Of a stretch of DNA of 64,000 nucleotides, positions 11,199 through 19,928 are shown in pieces. Position numbers and translations under genes: made by a program. Every line of letters starts with the position of its first letter. Within the stretch, counting starts at the first letter, position 1. Location of the stretch: positions 127,671 to 191,670 of the forward strand of contig NZ_FNJH01000005.1 in assembly GCF_900103225.1 (NCBI RefSeq), read 5' to 3'. The notes below the pieces were generated by a model. That model was not told the origin of the DNA, did no database searches, and saw nothing but the letters and a program-made list of their open reading frames with translations. This DNA comes from Pseudomonas congelans. Lineage in GTDB: Bacteria > Pseudomonadota > Gammaproteobacteria > Pseudomonadales > Pseudomonadaceae.

Positions 11199-11382
11199 GT
11201 ACGGCCTCCCCATCAGTTGAGGGAGTCAGGTTTCTGCTCGTATCCGCATGCCCGTTACCTGTTTTGATCATGCCCGAAAAGAGCCTGCACATCGGGTATT
11301 CGCGCTCCTGCCCCATGGTGAGAACATCAGCGTAACTGGCTATGGTTTCAGGGCACATAGGCGCAAGATTCGGCAAAAACAT
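11179..11382 (-). CDS. 67-codon ORF coupled to the DUF3396 gene
   Basis: ATG 11382 has an excellent ribosome binding site (AGAGGAAGG, four bases of spacing), and the reading frame ends inside the start region of the DUF3396 gene. The protein begins MFLPNLAPMCPETIASYA and contains two CP/CR motifs; it has no signal peptide or membrane segment. The strong start and the coupling argue for translation. It could be a genuine small protein, or the surviving 5' end of a longer gene. I do not recognise it. Confidence 0.45.
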   Translation of the reverse strand: MFLPNLAPMCPETIASYADVLTMGQEREYPMCRLFSGMIKTGNGHADTSRNLTPSTDGEAVHVGCGN

Positions 11383-11646
11383 GCAACCTTCCTCTCTTCT
11401 GTTCTTTCAGGTGACGAAGAGTGAAGGGAGTTTTCCTGCGGGGCAATACTCGCAATTTACTTTGGGAAATCAGCTACATGTATCAGGAAACATCCTACCG
11501 ACTTCCTACAATATATTGTCAGATCAACGCTCGCTGATGCGTGCACGGTGAGCGCAATCAATGAATACGGATAAACAATCGGTAAACACGCTATATAAGA
11601 GGCACGGATTGGAGTCAGGCTTTGCGCAGCATCGCTGGCAGGCGAA

Positions 11647-11668
11647 ACCGGCGGATGCTTCCGCCGGT
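11647..11668 (-). terminator. Hairpin after pmeR
   Basis: ACCGGCGGA and TCCGCCGGT form a nine-base-pair stem with a four-base loop, just downstream of the pmeR stop on the minus strand. The tail (TTTCG) is only slightly T-rich. Confidence 0.6.
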
Positions 11669-11677
11669 CATGTTCAT

Positions 11678-12337
11678 TCAGGCACGGGCAGTAGAGCAGT
11701 TGTTATTGATCAGCAACGACGGGCTAAAACGCAGCATGTCCAGGCACACGTCGACCAGTTGCTCGGCCTCTGCGGGCAGCGAGAAGCTGTCCGGAACCAG
11801 CAGCCATTGGTAAATGATGCCGTTGACGTAGGCAAACAGGGCCACGGCAGCCCGGGCGGTGTCCAGCCCTTTGGGTAATTGCCCCTGGCGTACGGCATTG
11901 TTCAGCCCCAGGGTGATACGGTCGTGGCACTGTGTGGCGTTGTCCTGGCGCTGACGACGAAAATCACACATCTCGTCAGTAAACTCGCACTTGTGAAACA
12001 GGATTTCATTGATGCGACGGGTTTTCGGGTCCAGTGCGAGTTCATGAAACAGGTGAATCAACAGATTTCTCATGCAACCCAGCGGGTCTTCCTCTTCCTC
12101 GCTCTGGCTGGCCTCCGCCATTTCGTCGAGGGGCTCCTGAAGACTGTCGAGCATGGCCTGCACCAGATCGGCCTTATTGTTGAAGTGCCAATAGATGGCG
12201 CCTCGCGTCACACCGGCAAGGGTGGCAATGTCGGCCAGCGTGGTGCGGGCGACGCCTCGCTCATAAAAAGCCTGCTCGGCAGCCTCCAGGATCTGGCTGC
12301 GAGTGATCTGAGCTTCCTCTTTGGTGCGACGAACCAT
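11678..12337 (-). CDS. pmeR: TetR-family repressor of the MexAB-OprM pump (PmeR/TtgR)
   Basis: A 219-residue TetR/AcrR regulator. The N-terminal helix-turn-helix is ARTTLADIATLAGVTRGAIYWHF at about residues 29-51, and the sequence around it is that of the AcrR/TtgR/PmeR group. The C-terminal two-thirds is the helical ligand-binding and dimer domain. It is divergent from mexA and separated by 255 bases that contain a TtgR-like operator. By homology it represses the pump and itself and is released by plant phenolics, flavonoids or antibiotics. The name is assigned from locus structure and similarity as I remember it for P. syringae PmeR. Confidence 0.9.
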   Translation of the reverse strand: MVRRTKEEAQITRSQILEAAEQAFYERGVARTTLADIATLAGVTRGAIYWHFNNKADLVQAMLDSLQEPLDEMAEASQSEEEEDPLGCMRNLLIHLFHELALDPKTRRINEILFHKCEFTDEMCDFRRQRQDNATQCHDRITLGLNNAVRQGQLPKGLDTARAAVALFAYVNGIIYQWLLVPDSFSLPAEAEQLVDVCLDMLRFSPSLLINNNCSTARA

Positions 12338-12477
12338 GGCAATAAGACCTCAAAAAATTCACCTCAGGCACGCGTCTTGCGTCATGCCTCGAGATATGAC
12401 CGGGCGGCATTTGTCTCGCCTTGTCCCGAATTGGCTCCCGGCACCTTGAATAGTGGCGGAATGCGCACGGCGGGTGT

Positions 12478-12499
12478 TTACAAACAGCCGCGAATGTAA
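12478..12499. promoter_or_regulatory. TtgR/PmeR-like operator
   Basis: TTACAAAC and GAATGTAA are imperfect inverted half-sites six bases apart, within a stretch that closely resembles the P. putida TtgR operator (CAAAC-N6-GAATGTAAGTAT). It lies between pmeR and mexA where it could control both. The assignment rests on remembered sequence similarity. Confidence 0.75.
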
Positions 12500-12592
12500 G
12501 TATATTCCTTAGCTTGCTACTTATCTAGCCGAAATATTTTTTAACACTTCAACGTACTGTTGAGAAAACAGGCTCCTGCCCCGAGGATCTTC

Positions 12593-13753
12593 ATGCAATT
12601 CAAGCCAGCTGTTACCGTTCTGGTCACTGCCATCGCCCTGGCAACCCTGCTCAGTGGCTGTAGCAAGAAGGAACAGGCCGCCCCGCCTGCGCAAACCCCT
12701 CAGGTAGGCGTCGTTACCATAAAAGCACAGCCGTATACCCTGACCACCGAGCTGCCGGGCAGGACGACCGCATTCCGCGTCGCCGAGGTTCGCCCTCAGG
12801 TCAACGGCATCATTCTCAAGCGTCTGTTCACCGAAGGTGGCGATGTCAAAGCCGGTCAGCAGCTCTACCAGATCGACCCGTCGGTCTATGAAGCCAACGC
12901 CAACAGCGCCAAGGCCACCCTGCAGTCCGCCAAGTCGATGTCCGATCGCTACAAGCAACTGGTCAGCGAGCAGGCAGTGAGCCGTCAGGAGTACGACACG
13001 GCGCTGGCATCGACCCAGGAAGCTCAGGCAGCCCTGCAGACCGCGCAGATCAACCTGCGCTACACCAAGGTGCTGGCTCCTATTTCCGGTCGTATCGGTC
13101 GCTCTGCGATAACCGAAGGCGCACTGGTGAGCAGCGCGCAGACCGACGCGATGGCGACCATCCAGCAACTCGATCCGATCTACGTCGACGTAGTGCAGTC
13201 GTCTGCCGACATGCTCAAGCTGCGCAGTGACCTGGAAAGCGGCAAGTTGCAGAAAGCCGGCGACAATGCGGCCAAGGTCAAGCTGACGCTGGAAGACAAC
13301 AGCGTTTACGGCCAGGAAGGCAAACTGGAGTTCTCCGAAGTATCGGTTGACCAGACAACCGGCTCCGTGACCCTGCGTGCGGTGTTCCCGAACCCTGAAC
13401 ACCGTCTGCTGCCAGGCATGTTCGTTCATGCGCAGTTGCAGGCCGGCGTCAATTCGAAAGCAATCCTGGCACCGCAGCAAGGCGTGACCCGCGACCTGAA
13501 AGGCACGCCGACCGCCATGATCGTCAATCAGGACAACAAGGTGGAAATGCGTACGCTGGTTGCCAATCGCACCGTGGGCAGCGACTGGCTGATCGAAGAC
13601 GGCCTGAAAGAAGGTGATCGCGTCATCACCGAAGGCTTGCAGTACGTCAAACCAGGCGCCGAAGTGAAAGTCGCCGAAGCGACCAACGTCAAAGGAGCAA
13701 ACCCGGCACCTGCCCCGGCCACTGATAAAGCCGCAGGCAGCAAAGGGGAGTAA
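12593..13753 (+). CDS. mexA: RND efflux periplasmic adaptor MexA
   Basis: A 386-residue membrane fusion protein. Residues 1-23 form a lipoprotein signal ending in LLSGC (Cys23). Biotinyl-lipoyl halves flank a coiled-coil hairpin rich in Ala/Gln (about 95-165), and the region KVLAPISGRIGRSAITEG is the hallmark of the family. It bridges the inner-membrane pump MexB and outer-membrane channel OprM. ATG 12593 has GAGGA five bases upstream. It is first in a three-gene operon controlled by the divergent pmeR. Confidence 0.95.
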   Translation: MQFKPAVTVLVTAIALATLLSGCSKKEQAAPPAQTPQVGVVTIKAQPYTLTTELPGRTTAFRVAEVRPQVNGIILKRLFTEGGDVKAGQQLYQIDPSVYEANANSAKATLQSAKSMSDRYKQLVSEQAVSRQEYDTALASTQEAQAALQTAQINLRYTKVLAPISGRIGRSAITEGALVSSAQTDAMATIQQLDPIYVDVVQSSADMLKLRSDLESGKLQKAGDNAAKVKLTLEDNSVYGQEGKLEFSEVSVDQTTGSVTLRAVFPNPEHRLLPGMFVHAQLQAGVNSKAILAPQQGVTRDLKGTPTAMIVNQDNKVEMRTLVANRTVGSDWLIEDGLKEGDRVITEGLQYVKPGAEVKVAEATNVKGANPAPAPATDKAAGSKGE

Positions 13754-13756
13754 CCC

Positions 13757-16700
13757 ATGTCGAAATTTTTTATTGATCGACCCATTTTTGCCTGGGTTAT
13801 TGCCCTCGTGATCATGCTGGTCGGTGCGCTGTCGATTTCCAGCCTGCCGATCAACCAGTACCCGAGCATCGCACCGCCAGCCATCGGTATCCAGGTCACC
13901 TATCCGGGCGCATCTGCCCAGACGGTGCAGGACACGGTGGTTCAGGTGATCGAGCAACAGCTCAACGGTATCGACAACCTGCGTTATGTCAGCTCGGAAA
14001 GTAACTCCGACGGCAGCATGACCATCACTGCGACCTTCAATCAGGGCACCAACCCGGATACGGCGCAGGTCCAGGTGCAGAACAAGCTCAACCTCGCGAC
14101 CCCGCTGCTGCCGCAGGAAGTGCAGCAACAGGGTATCCGCGTCACCAAGGCAGTGAAGAACTTCCTGATGGTGATCGGCCTGGTGTCGGAAGACGGCAGC
14201 ATGGGCAAGGAAGACCTGGCCAACTACATTGTGTCGAACATGCAGGACCCGATCTCCCGGACCTCCGGTGTGGGTGACTTCCAAGTGTTCGGTTCGCAGT
14301 ACGCCATGCGTATCTGGCTGGACCCGGCCAAGCTGAACAACTTCCAGCTGACCCCGGTGGACGTGAAAAACGCGATCACCGCGCAGAACGTCCAGGTCTC
14401 GTCCGGCCAGTTGGGCGGTCTGCCATCGATCAGCGGTCAGCAGCTGAACGCCACGATCATCGGCAAGACCCGTCTGCAGACTGCCGAGCAGTTCGGCAAC
14501 ATCTTCCTCAAGGTCAACACCGACGGTTCGCAGGTTCGCCTGAAAGACGTCGCCACGGTGGGCCTGGGCGCAGAGAACTACAGCACCGATTCGCAGTTCG
14601 ACGGCAAACCGGCCTCCGGTCTGGCGATCAAACTCGCCACCGGCGCCAACGCACTGGACACCGCCAAGGCCATCCGCGCGACCGTTTCGTCGCTGGAGCC
14701 GTTCTTTCCGCCTGGCATGAAAGTCGTTTACCCGTATGACACGACACCGGTGGTCAGCGAATCGATCAACGGCGTGGTGCACACCCTGATCGAAGCGATC
14801 GTGCTGGTGTTCCTGGTGATGTACCTGTTCCTGCAGAACTTCCGCGCAACCATCATCACCACGATGACGGTTCCGGTGGTCTTGCTGGGTACGTTCGGCA
14901 TCCTCGCGGCCTTCGGTTTCACCATCAACACCCTGACCATGTTCGGTATGGTGCTGGCCATCGGCTTGCTGGTGGACGATGCGATTGTGGTGGTGGAAAA
15001 CGTCGAGCGGGTCATGGAGGAGGAAAAGCTCTCCCCGCGTGACGCCACGATCAAATCCATGACACAGATTCAGGGCGCGCTGGTCGGTATTGCCCTGGTG
15101 CTGTCAGCGGTGCTGTTGCCGATGGCGTTCTTCGGCGGCTCCACCGGGGTGATCTACAAGCAGTTCTCGATCACCATCGTCTCGGCCATGGCCCTGTCGG
15201 TCTTGGTTGCCCTGATCTTCACCCCGGCGCTGTGCGCCACCATGCTCAAGCCCATTGATCACGAGAAACACGGGCAGCCGAAACGTGGTTTCTTCGGCTG
15301 GTTCAACCGCACTTTCGACCGCAGCGTTCTGAGTTACGAGCGCGGCGTGGGCAACATGCTCAAGCACAAGTGGCCTGCGTATCTGGGTTACATACTTATC
15401 TGCGCCGGCATGGTGTTCATGTTCATGCGTATTCCGGCTGCGTTCCTGCCGGAAGAAGACCAGGGCGTTATCTTCGCCCAGATCCAGACACCGGCCGGCT
15501 CCTCGACCGCGCGTACGCAGGAAGTCATCGATCAGATGCGTGAGTACCTGCTGACCAAGGAAAGCGGCGCAGTGAAGTCGGTGTTCTCGGTAAACGGCTT
15601 CAACTTCGCGGGCCGCGGTCAAAGCTCGGCGATTGCGTTCGTGATGCTCAAGCCGTGGGAAGAGCGTGATTCCAACAACAGCGTTTTCGAACTGGCCAAG
15701 CGGGCTCAGGGCTATTTCTTCAGCCTGCGCGACGCGATGGTGTTTGCGGTCGTCCCGCCTTCGGTACTCGAATTGGGTAACGCCACAGGCTTCGACGTCT
15801 ACCTGCAGGATCAGGGCGGCGTGGGTCACGACAAGCTAATGCAAGCGCGTAACCAGTTCCTCGGCATGGCCGCACAGAGCAAGATTCTCGCAGGCGTGCG
15901 TCCGAACGGGCTGAACGACGAACCGCAGTACCAACTGATCATCGACGATGAGCGCGCCAGCGCTTTGGGTATCACCCTGTCGGACATCAACAACACACTG
16001 TCCATCGCGTTGGGTGGCAGCTACGTCAACGACTTCATCGACCGTGGCCGTGTGAAGAAGGTGTACATCCAGGGCGATGCAGGTGCGCGTATGACACCTG
16101 AAGACCTGAAGAAATGGTACGTGCGCAACAGCGCGGGCGAGATGGTGCCGTTCTCGGCCTTTGCCAGCGGCAAATGGTCCTACGGCTCGCCGAAACTGTC
16201 ACGCTACAACGGCGTGGCGGCAGAGGAAGTGCTCGGTACCCCGGCCCCTGGCTACAGCAGCGGCGACGCGATGGCCGAAGTCGAGGCACTGGCCAAGAAG
16301 CTGCCGCAGGGTATCGGCATTTCGTGGACCGGTCTCTCCTACGAGGAACGCCTGTCCGGTTCGCAGGCCCCTGCCCTGTATGCCCTGTCGTTGCTGGTAG
16401 TGTTCCTGTGTCTGGCGGCACTGTATGAAAGCTGGTCGATTCCGATCGCGGTCATCCTCGTGGTGCCACTGGGGGTTATCGGTGCACTGATGGCAACAAG
16501 CCTGCGCGGCCTGTCCAACGACGTGTTCTTCCAGGTCGGGTTGCTGGTAACGGTGGGTCTGGCGGCGAAAAACGCCATTCTGATCGTCGAGTTCGCCAAA
16601 GAGCTCCACGAACAGGGCAAGAGCCTGGTCGACGCAGCGATCGAGGCCTGCCGCATGCGTCTGCGCCCGATCATCATGACCTCCATGGCGTTCATCCTCG

Positions 16701-16891
16701 GCGTTGTGCCGCTGGCGATTTCGTCGGGTGCGGGTTCAGGCAGTCAGCATTCGATTGGTACTGGCGTAATTGGCGGTATGATCACCGCAGTTATTCTGGC
16801 GATCTTCTGGGTGCCCCTGTTCTTCGTAACGGTTTCAGGGCTCTTCAAGAGCAAGCAGAAACATATTTCACACGATGAGGCTGGCCAATGA
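13757..16891 (+). CDS. mexB: RND multidrug efflux transporter MexB
   Basis: 1044 residues, the full length for HAE1-family RND pumps. It starts SKFFIDRPIFAWVIALVIML and has 12 membrane segments and two large periplasmic loops. Proton-relay acids lie in the fourth segment (GLLVDDAIVVVENVERVM), and the partner Lys is in the tenth (GLAAKNAILIVEFAKE). It exports antibiotics, dyes, detergents and plant antimicrobials using proton motive force. The start is three bases after mexA, and the end overlaps oprM by four bases (ATGA). Confidence 0.97.
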   Translation: MSKFFIDRPIFAWVIALVIMLVGALSISSLPINQYPSIAPPAIGIQVTYPGASAQTVQDTVVQVIEQQLNGIDNLRYVSSESNSDGSMTITATFNQGTNPDTAQVQVQNKLNLATPLLPQEVQQQGIRVTKAVKNFLMVIGLVSEDGSMGKEDLANYIVSNMQDPISRTSGVGDFQVFGSQYAMRIWLDPAKLNNFQLTPVDVKNAITAQNVQVSSGQLGGLPSISGQQLNATIIGKTRLQTAEQFGNIFLKVNTDGSQVRLKDVATVGLGAENYSTDSQFDGKPASGLAIKLATGANALDTAKAIRATVSSLEPFFPPGMKVVYPYDTTPVVSESINGVVHTLIEAIVLVFLVMYLFLQNFRATIITTMTVPVVLLGTFGILAAFGFTINTLTMFGMVLAIGLLVDDAIVVVENVERVMEEEKLSPRDATIKSMTQIQGALVGIALVLSAVLLPMAFFGGSTGVIYKQFSITIVSAMALSVLVALIFTPALCATMLKPIDHEKHGQPKRGFFGWFNRTFDRSVLSYERGVGNMLKHKWPAYLGYILICAGMVFMFMRIPAAFLPEEDQGVIFAQIQTPAGSSTARTQEVIDQMREYLLTKESGAVKSVFSVNGFNFAGRGQSSAIAFVMLKPWEERDSNNSVFELAKRAQGYFFSLRDAMVFAVVPPSVLELGNATGFDVYLQDQGGVGHDKLMQARNQFLGMAAQSKILAGVRPNGLNDEPQYQLIIDDERASALGITLSDINNTLSIALGGSYVNDFIDRGRVKKVYIQGDAGARMTPEDLKKWYVRNSAGEMVPFSAFASGKWSYGSPKLSRYNGVAAEEVLGTPAPGYSSGDAMAEVEALAKKLPQGIGISWTGLSYEERLSGSQAPALYALSLLVVFLCLAALYESWSIPIAVILVVPLGVIGALMATSLRGLSNDVFFQVGLLVTVGLAAKNAILIVEFAKELHEQGKSLVDAAIEACRMRLRPIIMTSMAFILGVVPLAISSGAGSGSQHSIGTGVIGGMITAVILAIFWVPLFFVTVSGLFKSKQKHISHDEAGQ

Positions 16892-18348
16892 GCAAGTCAT
16901 TTATCTCACTTGCAGTTACCGCGTTCATTCTCGGCGGCTGCTCTTTGATCCCCGATTACAAGCAGCCGGAAGCACCGGTCGCGGCACAATATCCGCAAGG
17001 ACCGGCGTACTCGCCGGTCGAAGGCGCCAAAATGGCCGCCGCGGAACAAGGCTGGCGGCACTTCTTCAATGACCCGGCGCTGCAACAGCTGATCCAGACT
17101 GCACTGCTCAACAACCGTGACCTGCGGGTTGCGGCGCTGAACATCGACGCGTACCGCGCCCAGTACCGTATCCAGCGCTCGGACCTGTTCCCTGCTGTTT
17201 CGGCAACCGGTAGCGGCTCACGTCAGCGCGTGCCGGCCGACCAGTCGCAAACCGGTCAGTCCGGCATCACCAGCAGCTACTCGGCCACTCTGGGTGTCAG
17301 CTCTTACGAGCTGGACCTCTTCGGCCGGGTACGCAGCCTCAGCGAGCAGGCGCTGGAGACCTACTTCTCCAGTGAGGAAGCACGTCGCAGTACCCAGATC
17401 AGTCTGGTGGCCAGCGTCGCCAATGCCTACATGACCTGGCAGGCCGACAAGGAACTGCTCAAGCTGACGCAGGACACCCTGAAGACCTACGAGGAAAGCT
17501 TCCGTCTGACATCGCGCGCCAGCGAAGTCGGCGTTTCTTCGGCACTGGACCTGAGCCAGTCGCGCACCGCCGTCGAAAGCGCACGCGCCAAACTGGCCCA
17601 GTACCAGCGCCTGGTTGCCCAGGATCAGAACAGCCTGGTGCTGCTACTAGGCACCAGCCTGCCTGACAACCTGCCGGCCAGCCACTTGCTCGATTCCGAC
17701 ATGCTGACCGAAATGCCGGCAGGCCTGCCGTCCGACCTGCTGCAGCGTCGTCCGGACATTCTGGAGGCCGAGCACTCGCTCAAGGCGGCCAACGCCAACA
17801 TCGGCGCGGCACGTGCAGCGTTCTTCCCGAGCATCAGCCTGACGGCCAGTGCCGGGACCAGCAGCAGCGAGCTGTCCGGCCTGTTCAAGGGCGGGTCGGG
17901 TGCCTGGCTGTTCCAGCCAAGCATCAACATCCCGATCTTCAACGCCGGCAACCTGCGCGCCAGCCTGGACTACTCGAAAATCCAGAAGGAAATCAGCGTC
18001 GCCAACTACGAGAAGGCGATTCAGACCGCCTTCCAGGAAGTGTCCGACGGCCTGGCTTCGCGCAAGACCTATGACGAGCAGCTCCAGGCGCAACGTGACT
18101 TCGTCGCGGCCAACCAGGACTACTACCGTCTGGCCGAGCGTCGCTACCGGATCGGCATCGACAGCAACCTGACCTTCCTCGACGCCCAGCGCTCGCTGTT
18201 CAGTGCGCAACAAACACTGATCACCGATCGCCTGTCGCAGCTGACCAGCGAGGTCAACCTGTACAAGGCCCTCGGCGGCGGCTGGTATGAAAGGACCGGA
18301 CAGACCGAAACCATCTCCAAGGAGAAGCCTTCGGTTCAGCTGTTCTGA
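16888..18348 (+). CDS. oprM: Outer-membrane efflux channel OprM
   Basis: 486 residues, a TolC-family outer-membrane lipoprotein. The signal peptide ends in LGGC (Cys18). Two internally repeated OEP domains (about 70-260 and 285-470) supply the beta-barrel and alpha-barrel; typical stretches are SYELDLFGRVRSLSEQALE and LLQRRPDILEAEHSL. It completes the MexA-MexB export duct. The ATGA overlap with mexB indicates translational coupling. A strong bidirectional terminator follows. Confidence 0.96.
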   Translation: MSKSFISLAVTAFILGGCSLIPDYKQPEAPVAAQYPQGPAYSPVEGAKMAAAEQGWRHFFNDPALQQLIQTALLNNRDLRVAALNIDAYRAQYRIQRSDLFPAVSATGSGSRQRVPADQSQTGQSGITSSYSATLGVSSYELDLFGRVRSLSEQALETYFSSEEARRSTQISLVASVANAYMTWQADKELLKLTQDTLKTYEESFRLTSRASEVGVSSALDLSQSRTAVESARAKLAQYQRLVAQDQNSLVLLLGTSLPDNLPASHLLDSDMLTEMPAGLPSDLLQRRPDILEAEHSLKAANANIGAARAAFFPSISLTASAGTSSSELSGLFKGGSGAWLFQPSINIPIFNAGNLRASLDYSKIQKEISVANYEKAIQTAFQEVSDGLASRKTYDEQLQAQRDFVAANQDYYRLAERRYRIGIDSNLTFLDAQRSLFSAQQTLITDRLSQLTSEVNLYKALGGGWYERTGQTETISKEKPSVQLF

Positions 18349-18360
18349 TAGACAGCGGCA

Positions 18361-18396
18361 CACAAAAAAACCACCTGATCAGGTGGTTTTTTTGTG
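18361..18396. terminator. Bidirectional terminator between oprM and pcaT
   Basis: A perfect 36-base palindrome: seven A residues, CCACCT, the centre GATC, AGGTGG, then seven T residues. It works as an A-run/stem/T-run terminator from either side and separates two convergent operons. Confidence 0.92.
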
Positions 18397-18414
18397 GCCG
18401 AAACAAACCTGCAA

Positions 18415-19716
18415 TCAATGATCCTGATGCAGGTACTTGGGCTCTTTGGGCAAACGCAGACTGAACAGGAACGCTACCGCCATCATGGCCGTCACGTACC
18501 AGTAAAAGCTGTTCTCCATCCCGGCACTCTTGAGTTTCAGTGCAACCCATTCAGCCGAGCCGCCGAACATTGCGTTGGCCACCGCGTACGCCAGACCCAC
18601 GCCCAGTGCACGAACCTGAGGCGGAAACATCTCGGCTTTGACCAGCCCGCTGATCGAGGTGTAGAAGCTGACGATGGCCAGCGCCAGGGTAATCAGCAGA
18701 AAGGCAATTAACGGGTTGGTGGTGGTCTTGAGCGTCATCAGGATCGGCACTGTGCACAGCGTACCCAGCGCGCCGAACAGGAGCATCGAATTACGCCGGC
18801 CGATACGGTCCGCGAGCATGCCGAAGAACGGCTGCATGCACATGTACAGAAACAGCGCGCCGGTCATGATGTAGCTGGCGGTCTTGGCTTCCATGCCCCC
18901 GGTGTTGACCAGGTATTTCTGCATGTAGGTCGTGAAGGTGTAGAAAATCAGCGAGCCGCCGGCGGTGTAACCCAGTACCGTGATGAAGGCAGCTGCATGA
19001 TGTTTGAACAGTGCCGCAATACTGCCCGCATCCTTGTCCTGACGGCTTTCGGCCGTGGTGGTTTCATTGAGGGTGCGACGCAGCAGCAAGGCAATGACCG
19101 CAGCGGCAGCACCGATCACGAAAGGTATGCGCCAACCGTAATCACGCAACTCTTCGGTGGTCAGGAATTGCTGAAGGATGACCACCGTCAAAACCGCCAA
19201 CAATTGCCCGCCGATCAGGGTGACGTACTGGAACGAAGCATAAAAACCGCGCTGGCCACGCAGCGCCACTTCGCTCATGTAGGTGGCCGTGGTGCCGTAC
19301 TCGCCGCCTACCGACAGGCCTTGCAGCAGGCGCGCCATCAGCAGCAAGGCCGGCGCCCAGGCGCCAATCGATGCATAGGTCGGCAGGCAGGCGATGATCA
19401 ATGATCCGGCACACATCATGGTGACCGAAATCAACATGGAGTTCTTGCGACCATGTTTGTCTGCGACACGACCGAACAGCCAGCCGCCAATCGGACGCAT
19501 CAGAAAGCCAGCGGCAAACACACCTGCAGTGTTGAGCAACTGAACGGTCGGATCATCGGAGGGAAAGAAAGCCGGTGCGAAATAAATCGCGCAGAAGGCG
19601 TAGATATAAAAGTCGAACCATTCGACCAGGTTGCCGGATGAGGCACCGACAATCGCGAAAATTCTTTTGCTTCGCTCCTCGCCGGTGTAATGCGGTGCTT
19701 TTGATGTTGTAGTCAT
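18415..19716 (-). CDS. pcaT: MFS dicarboxylate permease, PcaT type
   Basis: 433 residues with about 12 membrane segments of the metabolite:H+ symporter family (NLVEWFDFYIYAFCAIYF; GGWLFGRVADKHGRKNS; GLSVGGEYGTTATYMSE). It is the last gene of a run pcaI-pcaJ-pcaF-pcaT on the minus strand, matching the location of pcaT in other pseudomonads, so uptake of beta-ketoadipate or a related dicarboxylate is likely. ATG 19716 with GGGGAAAA upstream fits better than the frame extension to 19761. A 212-base gap with a dyad separates it from pcaF, so it may have its own promoter. Confidence 0.85.
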   Translation of the reverse strand: MTTTSKAPHYTGEERSKRIFAIVGASSGNLVEWFDFYIYAFCAIYFAPAFFPSDDPTVQLLNTAGVFAAGFLMRPIGGWLFGRVADKHGRKNSMLISVTMMCAGSLIIACLPTYASIGAWAPALLLMARLLQGLSVGGEYGTTATYMSEVALRGQRGFYASFQYVTLIGGQLLAVLTVVILQQFLTTEELRDYGWRIPFVIGAAAAVIALLLRRTLNETTTAESRQDKDAGSIAALFKHHAAAFITVLGYTAGGSLIFYTFTTYMQKYLVNTGGMEAKTASYIMTGALFLYMCMQPFFGMLADRIGRRNSMLLFGALGTLCTVPILMTLKTTTNPLIAFLLITLALAIVSFYTSISGLVKAEMFPPQVRALGVGLAYAVANAMFGGSAEWVALKLKSAGMENSFYWYVTAMMAVAFLFSLRLPKEPKYLHQDH

Positions 19717-19847
19717 TATTTTCCCCAAGCAGAACTGTCCATAAGAAACAATCTGTAACACCGTCTTTAATCGAGCACAATAAGTCAGAACAATTCAGCC
19801 ACCGGGAAAGACCGCGAGGGTTGAACAATCAGTGCCCAGACGAACAA

Positions 19848-19901
19848 CAACCCGGATCATCGGCCTGCCTTTTCGTGGAGGCAGACAAACGATCCGGGTT
19901 G
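19848..19901. repeat. Nested inverted repeat between pcaF and pcaT
   Basis: CAACCCGGATC (19848-19858) and its exact complement (19891-19901) enclose a second pair, CTGCC and GGCAG (19865-19869 and 19879-19883). It could be an attenuating or mRNA-processing hairpin that lowers pcaT expression relative to pcaF. There is no T-run beside it. Confidence 0.55.
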
Positions 19902-19928
19902 CTGGACAACAGGTTGAAGCGGAAGGGC

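Noticed and set aside
12521..14782. A 753-codon frame antisense to mexA and mexB
   Set aside because: It is the mirror of a strongly coding plus-strand gene; His/Arg/Gln-rich composition is typical of antisense frames in GC-rich genes and no ribosome site fits.
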